The translations under genes and the position numbers were made by a program. From CBDCUI01 sp965223115 (GTDB lineage: Bacteria; Pseudomonadota; Gammaproteobacteria; UBA4575): a stretch of 64,000 nucleotides of DNA. The notes below the pieces were generated by a model, which saw nothing but the letters and a program-made list of their open reading frames with translations, was not told the origin of the DNA and searched no databases. The stretch lies in contig OZ244982.1 of assembly GCA_965223115.1 (NCBI GenBank), forward strand, positions 2,108,001 through 2,172,000, written 5' to 3'. This document shows, in pieces, positions 18,207 to 27,540 of this stretch; position 1 is the first letter of the stretch, and every line of letters starts with the position of its first letter.

Positions 18207-19268
18207 ATGAGCCATATATTTACAATTGTTTTTTTAATTTTTTATTTATTTAGTCCTTTATTATTAGCTGAAGAAAACCAAGGTCCGCCTCCTGCTTTGG
18301 TCACTGTTGCCAAGGCTGTGAAAAAATCAATTGCTCCTACTGCCCTGTATAGTGCAACTGTCATTAGTCGTGATGATGCTAATTTATCAGGTGAAATTTC
18401 AGGGCATATTATTTGGGTTGCAGATGTAGGGGATACTTTAAAGAAAGGTGATCTTGTTGCAAAACTAGACGATATATTTATTAAACAGCAAGTAATAGAA
18501 GAACAAGCAACCATTCAAAGCGAACAAGCTAAGTTTGATTTCCACACTAAAGAAGTAGAACGTTTTCAAAAATTAGTACGCAATAACAACATTGCCCAGA
18601 ATCAGCTTGACCAAGCCATCTCAGATCAAGCTGTCGCAAGAAGCAGTATTGCATCAGCAAAATCGCGTTTAGTACAAGCACAAGAACGCTTAAAAAGAAC
18701 TAGTATTGTCGCCCCTTTTGATGGCGTAGTTTCGGAAAGATTACTGCAAGCTGGAGAGTGGGCGGATGACGGAGCAACAATCCTGCGTCTGGTAAGCACA
18801 AACAACCTTGAAATCCAGACTCATATTCCTGCTAGCGCGTTACAATTCATTGCTATAGGCACATCGCTTAACTACACAAATGGAAAATTAGTTAGGGAAG
18901 GTAAAGTCCGCACACTTGTTCCGGTTGGAGGAGATGTTTCACGTCTATATGAATTACGAATCACGGCATCTGACAAATCATTAAGTGCAGGAAATCTATT
19001 ACGTGTCGCCATCCCAACTGCTCATCCACGTGAAGCCACGCTTATACCACGTGATGCTTTAGTGCTACGTCGTGAAGGAATATATGTTTTTCGTATTAAC
19101 GACCAATCCATAGCAGAAAGGGTTTCTGTAAAAACGGGAATAGCTAAAGCTGAATATATAGAAGTACTTGGTGATATCCAAGTGGGCGATCAAATAGTGA
19201 CACGTGGTGGAGAAAATCTTCGTCCTGGTGCTCGAGTTAGTATACAAGTGCAACATGCGGAGTCATGA
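18207..19268 (+). CDS. RND efflux periplasmic adaptor (membrane fusion protein)
   Basis: This 353-residue protein starts with a signal peptide (hydrophobic stretch to LLLAEE). It has the lipoyl halves ISGHIIWVADVGDTLKKGDLVAKLDD and RLKRTSIVAPFDGVVSERLLQAGEW around a coiled-coil hairpin (about 95-160), then a beta-barrel and membrane-proximal domain. It links an inner-membrane RND pump to an outer-membrane channel. Its last 4 bp overlap the RND permease start, indicating translational coupling. No outer-membrane factor gene is next to it. Confidence 0.9.
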   Translation: MSHIFTIVFLIFYLFSPLLLAEENQGPPPALVTVAKAVKKSIAPTALYSATVISRDDANLSGEISGHIIWVADVGDTLKKGDLVAKLDDIFIKQQVIEEQATIQSEQAKFDFHTKEVERFQKLVRNNNIAQNQLDQAISDQAVARSSIASAKSRLVQAQERLKRTSIVAPFDGVVSERLLQAGEWADDGATILRLVSTNNLEIQTHIPASALQFIAIGTSLNYTNGKLVREGKVRTLVPVGGDVSRLYELRITASDKSLSAGNLLRVAIPTAHPREATLIPRDALVLRREGIYVFRINDQSIAERVSVKTGIAKAEYIEVLGDIQVGDQIVTRGGENLRPGARVSIQVQHAES

Positions 19269-22200
19269 ATCTTATTAAATTTGCAATTAATAACCCAGTT
19301 GCAACTTTAGTTGCTTGCTTATTGGTTATTTTATTTGGAACGATTGCTTTAACTCGTCTACCCATACAGCTCACACCAGAAATTGAGAGACCAGTGATTG
19401 TGATCACAACAAACTGGCGTGCTGCCGCTCCAGAGGAAATTGAATCTGAAATTATAGAGCCACAAGAAAAACAATTACGCGGTTTGCCGGGTATGAGAGA
19501 ATTATTATCGGAAGCCAGTCGTGGAAGAGGAAAAATTACGATTACCTTCGAAGTGGATTATGATTTAAATCGTGGCTTAATTGAAGTAATAAACCGACTC
19601 AATCAGATTCGCAATTTTCCAGAAGATGCCAGCGAACCTTTATTGCGCACAGCAGGTGGACGTGGCCGACCCATTGCCTGGTTCATTATTAAGCCCAATC
19701 AAAATAACCCTCGCCCAATTGAAACGTACAGAGATTTTGTAGAGGAAACAATTCAAACTCGTTTTGAGCGCGTTGCAGGTGTTGCTCTATCTGAAGTGCG
19801 TGGCGGACATGCCTATGAAGTTCGAATTACTATCGACCCATATAAAGCTGCAGGATTAGGCATTGATCTACCAAATGCAGCCTCATTAGCAGGTAATAAT
19901 GAAGACATATCCGGTGGCACTGTAGGTGTTGGAAAACGAAATTACAGTATTCGTTACATTGGCTCGCTTAACCCACATGAACTGAGTGAACTGATTATTG
20001 AGTGGCGTGATGGCAAACCAGTTGCATTACGCGACATAGCCAATGTAGAAGTCCGCACTATCGATCGTAACAATTTTGTAATCAATAACGGCGAACAATC
20101 GATAGCTGTCAATGCATATCGTGAAGCCGGTGTAAATGTTTTAGAAATCATGCGTGATCTACGCAAAGCTGTTAATGAAATCGAGGAAGGGCCTTTAAAA
20201 AGAGCAAATTTAAATATCAAACAAGTCTATGATGAAACTATATACATCGACAGTGCAATTGAATTACTTCGCAACAATCTAGCATTAGGTGTTTTATTAG
20301 CCGTCGCAATTTTATGGTGGTTTCTCAGAAAGTTTCGTGCAACGTTAATCGTTACTTTGACCATACCGCTATGTTTATTCATCGCATTTATCGTTATGAA
20401 TATCACAAACCGTACTATGAATGTAATCTCTCTAGCAGGCATGGCCTTTGCCGTTGGCATGGTCATGGATGCAGCCATCATTGTTTTAGAGAATATTGTG
20501 CGTATTAGAGAGCGAGGTTCAACACCCAAGGAAGCATCTATAGAAGGTACCAAACAAGTCTGGCCAGCACTATTAGCTTCGACTTTAACTACTATTGCAA
20601 TATTTTTACCGGTAATTTTTATAAAAGACCAAAGCGGTCAACTATTTTCTGATCTCGCCATAGCTATATCTGCTGCCATAGCCACCTCTCTCGTTGTTGC
20701 CTGTACAGTTATTCCAACTGCTGCTTTTAAATTTACTAAAAACTTAGACTTACAAGATCAACATAACTCATGGTGGGACAAATCAACAGCATCAATAATG
20801 CGTTTGACAAAAAACCCTTTACAACGTTGGCTATGGATAATTGGACTCATTACAATCTCTATCGCTATAACTTTATTAATATTCCCCAAGACAAACTATC
20901 TTCCATCTGGAAATAGAAATCTAGTATTTGGAATTGTAGTACCACCACCTGGTGTTAACATCGAACATATTGAAAATGAAATGGGAAAGGTAATTGCAAA
21001 ACGCATGCAGCCTTATATTGATGGCAAGAAATCTCCCAAAATTAAACATTACTTTTTCGTTGCAAACTCTGGTTCTATTTTTTTAGGCGCAAGGGCAGAA
21101 AAAACAAGTAAACAGGAAGTTGATAAAGTTTTAAAAGTAGTAAGTGAAGCCGTGGATGGTTTCCCAGACACCTTTGCAAGAGTTCAAAAAGCATCATTAT
21201 TTAGTGGAGTAGGTGGTCGAACAGAAATTGATATAAATATTCAAGGTAATAATATTGAAAATCTTCTTAGAGCAGCACAAAGTGCTTATATCCAAATACC
21301 AGCAGTATTTGGAGTACGCGCAATTTCACGTCCTGGACTCCAACTTGCAGAACCAGAGTTACAATTAACACCTATTGAAGATCGACTTGTCGAGGCTGGA
21401 TGGGACCGAACTATTATGGCTAAAATTACAAGCTTACTGGGGCAAGGCCTATTTGTCGGGGAATATTTTAACGGCGAAAAACAATTAGACATCTATGCAC
21501 GTGTTCAACCATGGCAAACACCTGAACAATTAGCTGCAATTCCATTATTTACTCCAAATGGTGGAATATTACCTTTAAGTGAACTCGTTGATATCAAACG
21601 TACCGCTGGCCCTGATGTCATTCGGCGTTTAGATCGACGACGTACGATTACATTAGAATTACGTCCTCCTGAAGGCATGCCACTAGAAATTGCAATTGCA
21701 AAAATTAAACAGGAAATCATACCGATAATTGAAAAAGAGCTTGCTGAAGATGGAGAAATTCATATCAGTGGATCTGCAGACAAACTCAATACTGCTATAA
21801 ACAACTTTAAAAATAGTTTTATACTCGCTGTTATTATTCTTTATCTGTTAATCAGTGCGTTATTCAGATCTTTTATTGATAGCATATTGGTTATTTTAGC
21901 TTTGCCGCTCGCGACGGTTGGTGGTGTACTCATGTTAAGAATTCTGGACCTGCCAGCAGATTTATTAACTATGCTAGGATTTATTATCTTATTAGGACTA
22001 GTTGTCAACAACGCTATATTGCTAGTACATCAAGCGCGCTTAGCGGAGCGCCAAGGTAAATCAAGACAAAATGCAGTGCGAGAATCTGTACGTATACGTT
22101 TGCGCCCTATATTAATGAGTACGTTAACCAGTATTTTCGGTATGTTACCTTTATTGATTATTCCTGGGGCTGGAACAGAACTTTATAAAGGGCTGGCTGG

Positions 22201-22303
22201 AGTAATTGTCGGAGGTATGGCCGTAAGCACAGCTTTTACTTTAATTTTATTACCTAGCCTTTTACAAATCGGTAACAAACAGCCATTACAGTCAAATACT
22301 TAA
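19265..22303 (+). CDS. RND family efflux permease (AcrB/MdtB-like)
   Basis: This 1012-residue protein has RND architecture: an N-terminal helix, a large periplasmic loop, a helix bundle with GMAFAVGMVMDAAIIVLENI (transmembrane segment 4 with the proton-relay aspartate), a second loop, and a C-terminal bundle with GFIILLGLVVNNAILLVHQ and RPILMSTLTSIFGMLPLL. It is a proton-driven exporter of hydrophobic compounds or metals; the substrate cannot be told. The 4-bp overlap with the adaptor gene indicates one pump. Confidence 0.93.
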   Translation: MNLIKFAINNPVATLVACLLVILFGTIALTRLPIQLTPEIERPVIVITTNWRAAAPEEIESEIIEPQEKQLRGLPGMRELLSEASRGRGKITITFEVDYDLNRGLIEVINRLNQIRNFPEDASEPLLRTAGGRGRPIAWFIIKPNQNNPRPIETYRDFVEETIQTRFERVAGVALSEVRGGHAYEVRITIDPYKAAGLGIDLPNAASLAGNNEDISGGTVGVGKRNYSIRYIGSLNPHELSELIIEWRDGKPVALRDIANVEVRTIDRNNFVINNGEQSIAVNAYREAGVNVLEIMRDLRKAVNEIEEGPLKRANLNIKQVYDETIYIDSAIELLRNNLALGVLLAVAILWWFLRKFRATLIVTLTIPLCLFIAFIVMNITNRTMNVISLAGMAFAVGMVMDAAIIVLENIVRIRERGSTPKEASIEGTKQVWPALLASTLTTIAIFLPVIFIKDQSGQLFSDLAIAISAAIATSLVVACTVIPTAAFKFTKNLDLQDQHNSWWDKSTASIMRLTKNPLQRWLWIIGLITISIAITLLIFPKTNYLPSGNRNLVFGIVVPPPGVNIEHIENEMGKVIAKRMQPYIDGKKSPKIKHYFFVANSGSIFLGARAEKTSKQEVDKVLKVVSEAVDGFPDTFARVQKASLFSGVGGRTEIDINIQGNNIENLLRAAQSAYIQIPAVFGVRAISRPGLQLAEPELQLTPIEDRLVEAGWDRTIMAKITSLLGQGLFVGEYFNGEKQLDIYARVQPWQTPEQLAAIPLFTPNGGILPLSELVDIKRTAGPDVIRRLDRRRTITLELRPPEGMPLEIAIAKIKQEIIPIIEKELAEDGEIHISGSADKLNTAINNFKNSFILAVIILYLLISALFRSFIDSILVILALPLATVGGVLMLRILDLPADLLTMLGFIILLGLVVNNAILLVHQARLAERQGKSRQNAVRESVRIRLRPILMSTLTSIFGMLPLLIIPGAGTELYKGLAGVIVGGMAVSTAFTLILLPSLLQIGNKQPLQSNT

Positions 22304-22328
22304 ACTAAAATAGAAACAGATTTAAACC

Positions 22329-23384
22329 TTGATAAAGCATATTTTCTTTTTTACTTTACTAGTTGCTGCAACATGTAGCTTCGTATTTTTACTCAAACCT
22401 TTTTTTGAACCTATTCTTTGGGCCATCACTTTTGCTGTTTTATTCACTCCAGTCTATAAATTTTTACACAGATATTTTAAAGGGCGTGCCACGCTAAGTT
22501 CATTTGTAACTTTAGTGATCATATTAATTGTCGTGATTGTACCGACTATAATGCTTTCAATCGCTATGATTAATGAAGGTGCACAGCTCTACAATGATAT
22601 TCGTGCTGGCGAGTATGATTTTTCCAAACCCATAGCATGGGTACAACAAAGTCTCCCCATCGTGAGTGATTCACTTGCAAAAGTAGGTATAGACTTTGAA
22701 AAGCTAAAAGAAGGATTTTCAGACACAGCATTAAATGCAAGTCAATGGATTGCCACTAACTTATTAAATATCGGGCAAAACACACTAAGGTTTACTGTGT
22801 TGTTTTTGTTAATGCTATATATGCTGTTTTTCTTCCTAAAAGATGGTGAAAAATTAGTTGCATTGATTATACGTGTACTACCGATTGGAGACGAATCAGA
22901 GCGGCATTTGTTATCTAAGTTTGCAGAAGTCTCACGCGCTACTATAAAAGGCACGCTTGTTGTTGGCATTATTCAAGGAACACTGGGCGGCATAACATTT
23001 GCGTTGTTAGACATAGAATCTGCTGTGTTTTGGGGGGTTATTATGATCGGTTTGTCCATATTACCTGCTGTAGGTTCAGCAATTGTATGGGGACCTGCTG
23101 CCATTATCTTTATGGCCAACGGCGATTGGTTTAAAGGAATAATTTTGCTTATCATTGGTGCGGCCTTCATTGGCATGATTGATAATATACTACGACCTAT
23201 ACTAGTTGGCCGCGACACTAAGATGCCTGATTATTTAATCTTACTTAGTACGCTTGGAGGATTGAGTATTTTTGGACTTTCTGGCTTTGTAATTGGACCT
23301 ATTATTGCAGCATTTTTTCTAGCTGTATGGGTTATGTTCGAAGAAGAATATCATCCTGATTCTGTAAATAATAAAATAAGTTAA
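22329..23384 (+). CDS. AI-2E family transporter (PerM/TqsA-like)
   Basis: This 351-residue polytopic membrane protein starts at TTG 22329. It has paired N-terminal helices (FLLKPFFEPILWAITFAVLFTPVY), a soluble middle segment with helices, and a C-terminal bundle containing FWGVIMIGLSILPAVGSAIVWGPAAI and IDNILRPILVG, the AI-2E family signatures. Family members export autoinducer-2 or act as Na+/H+ antiporters. It begins 25 bp after the RND permease stop and is likely in the same transcript. Confidence 0.87.
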   Translation: MIKHIFFFTLLVAATCSFVFLLKPFFEPILWAITFAVLFTPVYKFLHRYFKGRATLSSFVTLVIILIVVIVPTIMLSIAMINEGAQLYNDIRAGEYDFSKPIAWVQQSLPIVSDSLAKVGIDFEKLKEGFSDTALNASQWIATNLLNIGQNTLRFTVLFLLMLYMLFFFLKDGEKLVALIIRVLPIGDESERHLLSKFAEVSRATIKGTLVVGIIQGTLGGITFALLDIESAVFWGVIMIGLSILPAVGSAIVWGPAAIIFMANGDWFKGIILLIIGAAFIGMIDNILRPILVGRDTKMPDYLILLSTLGGLSIFGLSGFVIGPIIAAFFLAVWVMFEEEYHPDSVNNKIS

Positions 23385-23390
23385 AGCTTT

Positions 23391-24203
23391 TTATTCTTTT
23401 TGGCTGACACTCATATTAAACAAAGCCGAGCCAGACAAATGCATGCCACCATCACAAATAATCTGTGCCCCGGTAATATAAGCAGCTAGAGGCGAAGATA
23501 AAAATACGGCTACCTGTCCTATCTCTGTTGATTGACCCAAGCGTTGGAGTGGAATCGCTTTTAATAGCATTTGTTTTTGTTTTTCATTACTAAGTCTTTT
23601 TACGCCTTCGGTACCCTCAATCGGACCCGGCACTACACTGTTAACACGAATACCAAAACGCCCCCATTCCAAAGCCAAGTTTTTCATCAGACTTTCAACA
23701 CCTGCTTTAGCTGCACCTGCATGACTTTGATGGGAATAGGGTATAAATGCCTGTCCCGCAGACACCATTAAAATCGTCCCTCTAGTTTGTTTAAGTTGTT
23801 CAAATGCCGCTCTTGCAGCATTAAATGAACCCATTAAATCAATATCGACAACAGTGCGAAAAGCGTTTGCACTCATTTCATTTGCAGCACATAAGAAATT
23901 TCCTGCTGCCCCACAGACTAAATCTGTTATAGGGCCAAGTGCAATTTGAATTTCATCACAAGCATCTTGCAGTGCATTAAAATCCCTAACATCTGCAACG
24001 ATAGCATGTACTTTTACACCCATTTCTTCTAACTTGCTTTTTGCATTATCAAGCTTTTCATCAGTACGACCACAGATCGCAACGTTTGCGCCTAGTGCTG
24101 CAAAACATTCAGCAATACCAAAATTGATCCCACTTCCTCCACCAGTAACAAATACTGTACGTTCTGCAAAAGTTTCTTTAGGAAAATATTTTGAAATATT
24201 CAT
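23391..24203 (-). CDS. Short-chain dehydrogenase, peroxisomal-type 2,4-dienoyl-CoA reductase-like
   Basis: This 270-residue SDR has the cofactor motif TGGGSGINFGIAE near residue 20 and NAG replaced by CGAAGNF. The segment QSHAGAAKAGVESLMKNLALEW has His where classical SDRs have the catalytic Tyr (Y-x3-K). The same substitution, followed by VPGPIEGTEGVKRL, is known in DECR2-type 2,4-dienoyl-CoA reductases, which reduce dienoyl-CoA intermediates of unsaturated fatty acid beta-oxidation with NADPH. No other beta-oxidation gene is adjacent. Confidence 0.85.
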   Translation of the reverse strand: MNISKYFPKETFAERTVFVTGGGSGINFGIAECFAALGANVAICGRTDEKLDNAKSKLEEMGVKVHAIVADVRDFNALQDACDEIQIALGPITDLVCGAAGNFLCAANEMSANAFRTVVDIDLMGSFNAARAAFEQLKQTRGTILMVSAGQAFIPYSHQSHAGAAKAGVESLMKNLALEWGRFGIRVNSVVPGPIEGTEGVKRLSNEKQKQMLLKAIPLQRLGQSTEIGQVAVFLSSPLAAYITGAQIICDGGMHLSGSALFNMSVSQKE

Positions 24204-24293
24204 GTTACTAGGCTCTTAGTAATAAGGTTAGTGTATACGAAATTATAGGTTTAAGAGAAAATGGTCGTTTAAAATTTAATTAATAATTAAGAT

Positions 24294-25019
24294 ATGAGCA
24301 AAAGTATACGCGCTACAGATCGAACATGGGTAGAAATAGAGCAAGCTATACAAAACAATGCTATAGCAATCCTCCCTATCGCAGCGGCTTGCAAACAACA
24401 TGGTAAACACTTACCCATGTCTACAGATTATATTCAAGCTGAATGGCTAGTAGATCAAATCGTCAGTCAAATAAATGCTGTGATATGGCCTACTGTAAGC
24501 TATGGCTATTATCCGGCTTTCGTAAACTACCCCGGTAGTTGCAACTTAAATGAGAAAACATTTAGAAATATGGTATCTGAAATAATTAATAACATAGTTT
24601 CTAGTGGTGCTACAAATATATTTGTTTTAAATACTGGTATCAGTACGATCCCTCCACTTAATAAAGTTATAAATTACTACAAAGGTGAAGAAGTAATTAC
24701 ACTAATAAATGTTTACAGTGGCAGAAATTTTGCTATGGCCGAAAATAGTATAAAACAAGAAAAATATGGCTCTCATGCAGATGAAATTGAAACTTCAATC
24801 ATGCTCGCAATTGCACCAGATAAAGTAAATATGGCACTGGCAGAAACCTGCACAAAAGCAAAACTATCTAGCCCATTTAACCGATGCCATGAAGATAAGC
24901 CGAACTATACACCAAGTGGTGTTTACGGTGATGCGCGTTTAGCAACAAAGCAAAAAGGCAAAATACTAATTAAAGCAATGCTTAAAGATGTTTTACATTC
25001 AATAGATGAGAAGCAGTGA
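24294..25019 (+). CDS. Creatininase family protein
   Basis: This 241-residue amidohydrolase-like protein has the creatininase/FAPy-deformylase pattern: AILPIAAACKQHGKHLPMSTDY near the N-terminus, where ACKQHG replaces the usual GSxEQHG metal-site motif, then NYPGSCNLNEKTFRNM, VLNTGIST and YGSHADEIETSIMLAI with the HADExETS metal ligands. Family reactions include amide hydrolysis of creatinine, FAPy and mycofactocin precursors. The altered first motif and shortened LNTG are unusual, so the substrate is open. Confidence 0.82.
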   Translation: MSKSIRATDRTWVEIEQAIQNNAIAILPIAAACKQHGKHLPMSTDYIQAEWLVDQIVSQINAVIWPTVSYGYYPAFVNYPGSCNLNEKTFRNMVSEIINNIVSSGATNIFVLNTGISTIPPLNKVINYYKGEEVITLINVYSGRNFAMAENSIKQEKYGSHADEIETSIMLAIAPDKVNMALAETCTKAKLSSPFNRCHEDKPNYTPSGVYGDARLATKQKGKILIKAMLKDVLHSIDEKQ

Positions 25020-25024
25020 ATATC

Positions 25025-26059
25025 TTATCTAGCTGTTAACTTAATTTCTATTCTTCTATTTTTTGCATAGGCTTCAGCAGTTTTAGTGGGATCAAGAGGA
25101 TGAAACTCACCAAATCCAGTAGCTGCCAGTCTTTTTGCAGATACACCCTGTTTAATCATGAATCTTACTATTGCCAGTGCCCTGGCAGTGGATAACTCCC
25201 AATTTGATGGGTATTCTTCTGTGTTGATAGGTCGTCTATCCGTATGCCCATCAATACGTACAATCCAGTCAATATCATCAGGGATTGTTGCTGCCACCGA
25301 ATTAAGCGTTGCAGATAATTTGCTTACTTGGGATCTACCCTTTTCACCAAGTTCTGCCGAACCACTTTCAAAAAGCAATTCAGATTGTAAAACAAATCGA
25401 TCACCAACAATTTGAATATCTGGATTCTCGCCCAGCACTTCACGTAAACGACCAAAAAAATCAGAGCGATAACGTGCAAGCTCTTGTGCTTTTTCAGCTA
25501 ATGCGACATTAAGACGTTCAGCTATCTTTTCTATGCTTTCATTTTCTACATCCATCTCCAACCCTAAAGCTTTTGAAACGGCACCAAGCTGCTCACGCAA
25601 TGCCTTAACTTGCCGGTTAAGTAACTCAATTTGAGCGAGTGATTTAGCCGAAACTTCTTTTTCTGCTTTCAGACTTTCATCACTACCTTGGAGTTTACTT
25701 GTAAGACTTGCCGTTTCTTGCTCCAACTGCTGACGTAATTCTGTTAATAATTCAATATCAGTCTGCAATCTCTCAAGATCTTGGTTTTTTGACGACAATT
25801 GTGCAACTAATTCACCAACTCTATTTTGCAGCTTGGCACTGCTCTTTTTCTCAAGGGCTAATAAATCAGCAAGATGAGTGACTTGTTCATCTAGCTTCAC
25901 AAGTGTTTTTTCTTTGCTGGTCAAGGCATCTGCTAAGTAAAACTGCCCAACTGAAAATATCAACAACAAGAAAATAATAACCATAAGCAATGCAGCTAAA
26001 GCATCTACAAACCCTGGCCATATGTTTACATTACGGCGTGATATATGGGTGTTATACAT
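25025..26059 (-). CDS. OmpA/MotB-domain membrane protein with long coiled coil
   Basis: This 344-residue protein has one N-terminal transmembrane helix (about 14-38, FVDALAALLMVIIFLLLIFSVGQF) and a heptad-rich coiled coil from about 45 to 190. The C-terminal OmpA-like peptidoglycan-binding domain has IDGHTDRRPI, NWELSTARALAIVRFM, GFGEFHP and NRRIEIKL. MotB-like stators share this plan, but no flagellar genes are nearby. It pairs with the MotA/ExbB-like gene 9 bp upstream, suggesting an ion-driven envelope machine of unknown role. Confidence 0.88.
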   Translation of the reverse strand: MYNTHISRRNVNIWPGFVDALAALLMVIIFLLLIFSVGQFYLADALTSKEKTLVKLDEQVTHLADLLALEKKSSAKLQNRVGELVAQLSSKNQDLERLQTDIELLTELRQQLEQETASLTSKLQGSDESLKAEKEVSAKSLAQIELLNRQVKALREQLGAVSKALGLEMDVENESIEKIAERLNVALAEKAQELARYRSDFFGRLREVLGENPDIQIVGDRFVLQSELLFESGSAELGEKGRSQVSKLSATLNSVAATIPDDIDWIVRIDGHTDRRPINTEEYPSNWELSTARALAIVRFMIKQGVSAKRLAATGFGEFHPLDPTKTAEAYAKNRRIEIKLTAR

Positions 26060-26068
26060 TAGTATTTT

Positions 26069-27043
26069 CTATTCTTGTTTTTTTGCCAATGAGCCACCAA
26101 TGGTGCGTGTAAGAATGCGTAACTCTTTACGTAATTCTTCTGAAAAAGGTTGTTGATCACGTTTAAGATACTCACCAAGCTCAGCTAATTGGCGTGTTAA
26201 GGTAAGAAGATGTGTATCCAATCTTGATCGCTCATTCACTTGATCGCTCATCGTCCTTTGTAAACTATTGATGCTATCAGCTGTTTGTTCTAGCAACGCT
26301 TGCACATAAACAGGTACAGGCGCTTCACCATCACCTGGCAATGATCCAGAAGAAAGATGTGTAACATCCGATAACCACTCTTCTAACTCATTAAAGAATC
26401 TTCTTTGCGCATGTCCCGCCTGTAAATCCAAAAAACCCAGCACTAATGAGCCCGCCAAACCGAATAATGAAGAACTAAATGCAATCCCCATTCCTGATAA
26501 CGGTTCCTGCAAACCTGACTTCAGATTATCAAACAGCAATAAACTATCGGCGCTTTCTGTTGACATACTCTTAATAACATCGCCGACTGAATTCACCGTT
26601 ACGAGCAGCCCCCAGAATGTACCAAGCAGCCCTAAAAAGATTAACAAACCAATTAAATAACGCGATATATCGCGGGACTCTTCTAATCGATTAGCAATAC
26701 TATCTAATAATGATCGCATTGATGTGGCGGACAAGGTAAAACGATCACTATCTTTCTTAGACAGCATACGCGCCATAGGTGCAAGCAAAGTTGTAATTTT
26801 TGATGCCGTCCTTGAGCTCTTAGCATTACGAAACGTTACTATCCAGTCAATTTCTTTGTATAGACCAAAAACTTGCCTGAAGTTATAGACAATCCCAATC
26901 AATAGTACGAATAAAATTAATCCGTTAAACCAAGGGTTGGCTTGAAAAGCAAACAATACCGGATTGTAGACAAATGTGATGGCGATAGCTGCGCCAAACA
27001 CAAAAACCACCATCCACATTAAAATTGTATAAGGTTTTGTCAT
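26069..27043 (-). CDS. MotA/TolQ/ExbB proton channel family protein
   Basis: This 324-residue inner-membrane protein has two N-terminal helices (about 8-26 and 38-55), a cytoplasmic segment, then IGLLIFLGLLGTFWGLLVT and GMGIAFSSSLFGLAGSLVLGFLDL, the pore helices of the MotA/TolQ/ExbB family. A C-terminal helical tail has about 90 residues. It is transcribed 9 bp ahead of the OmpA/MotB-like gene. It is much shorter than ZorA and lacks the long cytoplasmic tail of Zorya anti-phage systems. Confidence 0.87.
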   Translation of the reverse strand: MTKPYTILMWMVVFVFGAAIAITFVYNPVLFAFQANPWFNGLILFVLLIGIVYNFRQVFGLYKEIDWIVTFRNAKSSRTASKITTLLAPMARMLSKKDSDRFTLSATSMRSLLDSIANRLEESRDISRYLIGLLIFLGLLGTFWGLLVTVNSVGDVIKSMSTESADSLLLFDNLKSGLQEPLSGMGIAFSSSLFGLAGSLVLGFLDLQAGHAQRRFFNELEEWLSDVTHLSSGSLPGDGEAPVPVYVQALLEQTADSINSLQRTMSDQVNERSRLDTHLLTLTRQLAELGEYLKRDQQPFSEELRKELRILTRTIGGSLAKKQE

Positions 27044-27111
27044 AATAATTTTACCAATAAGGTTTACTTTAAGATTTTGCTTCTTTTCCCAGAAGATTAA
27101 ATATTATGCAG

Positions 27112-27528
27112 TTATAAATTATCAGCTGTAACAGTAGGATTACCTTTTTTAACCCAATGTGCAATGCCTCGTTTTACATTATAGACTTCTTAATAACCAA
27201 CCTCTTTAATTAAGTATTTTGCAAGCTGTTTACTTCTACTGCCTGAATGACAAATCAATATGACAGGTTCATTTTTACTGGCAATAGTTGATAAATCATT
27301 TAGTCATTTATTTAGGTCATAGTTACCTTTCTCATCATAAAACATCATTAAATAACTATCTTCTATCACACCTGTTTGCTTCCACTCCACAAACGTACAC
27401 ACATCTACGACAGGCACATCCTGACTAATAAGCCCTTTTAGTTGTATATTATCTACGTGCTCAACTTTTGCAGAAAATGCATAGCGAGAAACTATGACTA
27501 GTATTATTATTGACCATTTAATTTTCAT
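27112..27528 (-). pseudogene. Secreted rhodanese-domain protein, broken by two in-frame stops
   Basis: The frame from ATG 27528 encodes a signal peptide (MKIKWSIIILVIVSRYAFSA) and the first half of a rhodanese (PVVDVCTFVEWKQTGVIEDS). It then meets TGA at 27304-27306 after codon 74. The same frame continues without a shift through LNDLSTIASKNEPVILICHSGSRSKQLAKYL, which includes an intact CHSGSRS active-site loop. It meets a second stop, TAA, at 27190-27192 (codon 113), then reads EVYNVKRGIAHWVKKG to a final TAA at 27112. The total of 139 codons fits a small periplasmic rhodanese. It is best read as a recently inactivated gene. Confidence 0.85.
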
Positions 27529-27540
27529 CTTTTATTAAAC

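Noticed and set aside
25025..27043. Zorya anti-phage system (ZorA/ZorB)
   Set aside because: The MotA-like protein is too short and lacks the long cytoplasmic tail, and no ZorC/ZorD or helicase gene is adjacent.
27304..27306. TGA in the rhodanese gene read as selenocysteine
   Set aside because: It is not at the active-site cysteine, which is intact as Cys downstream. A second stop (TAA) follows, and no Sec machinery is visible in the window.
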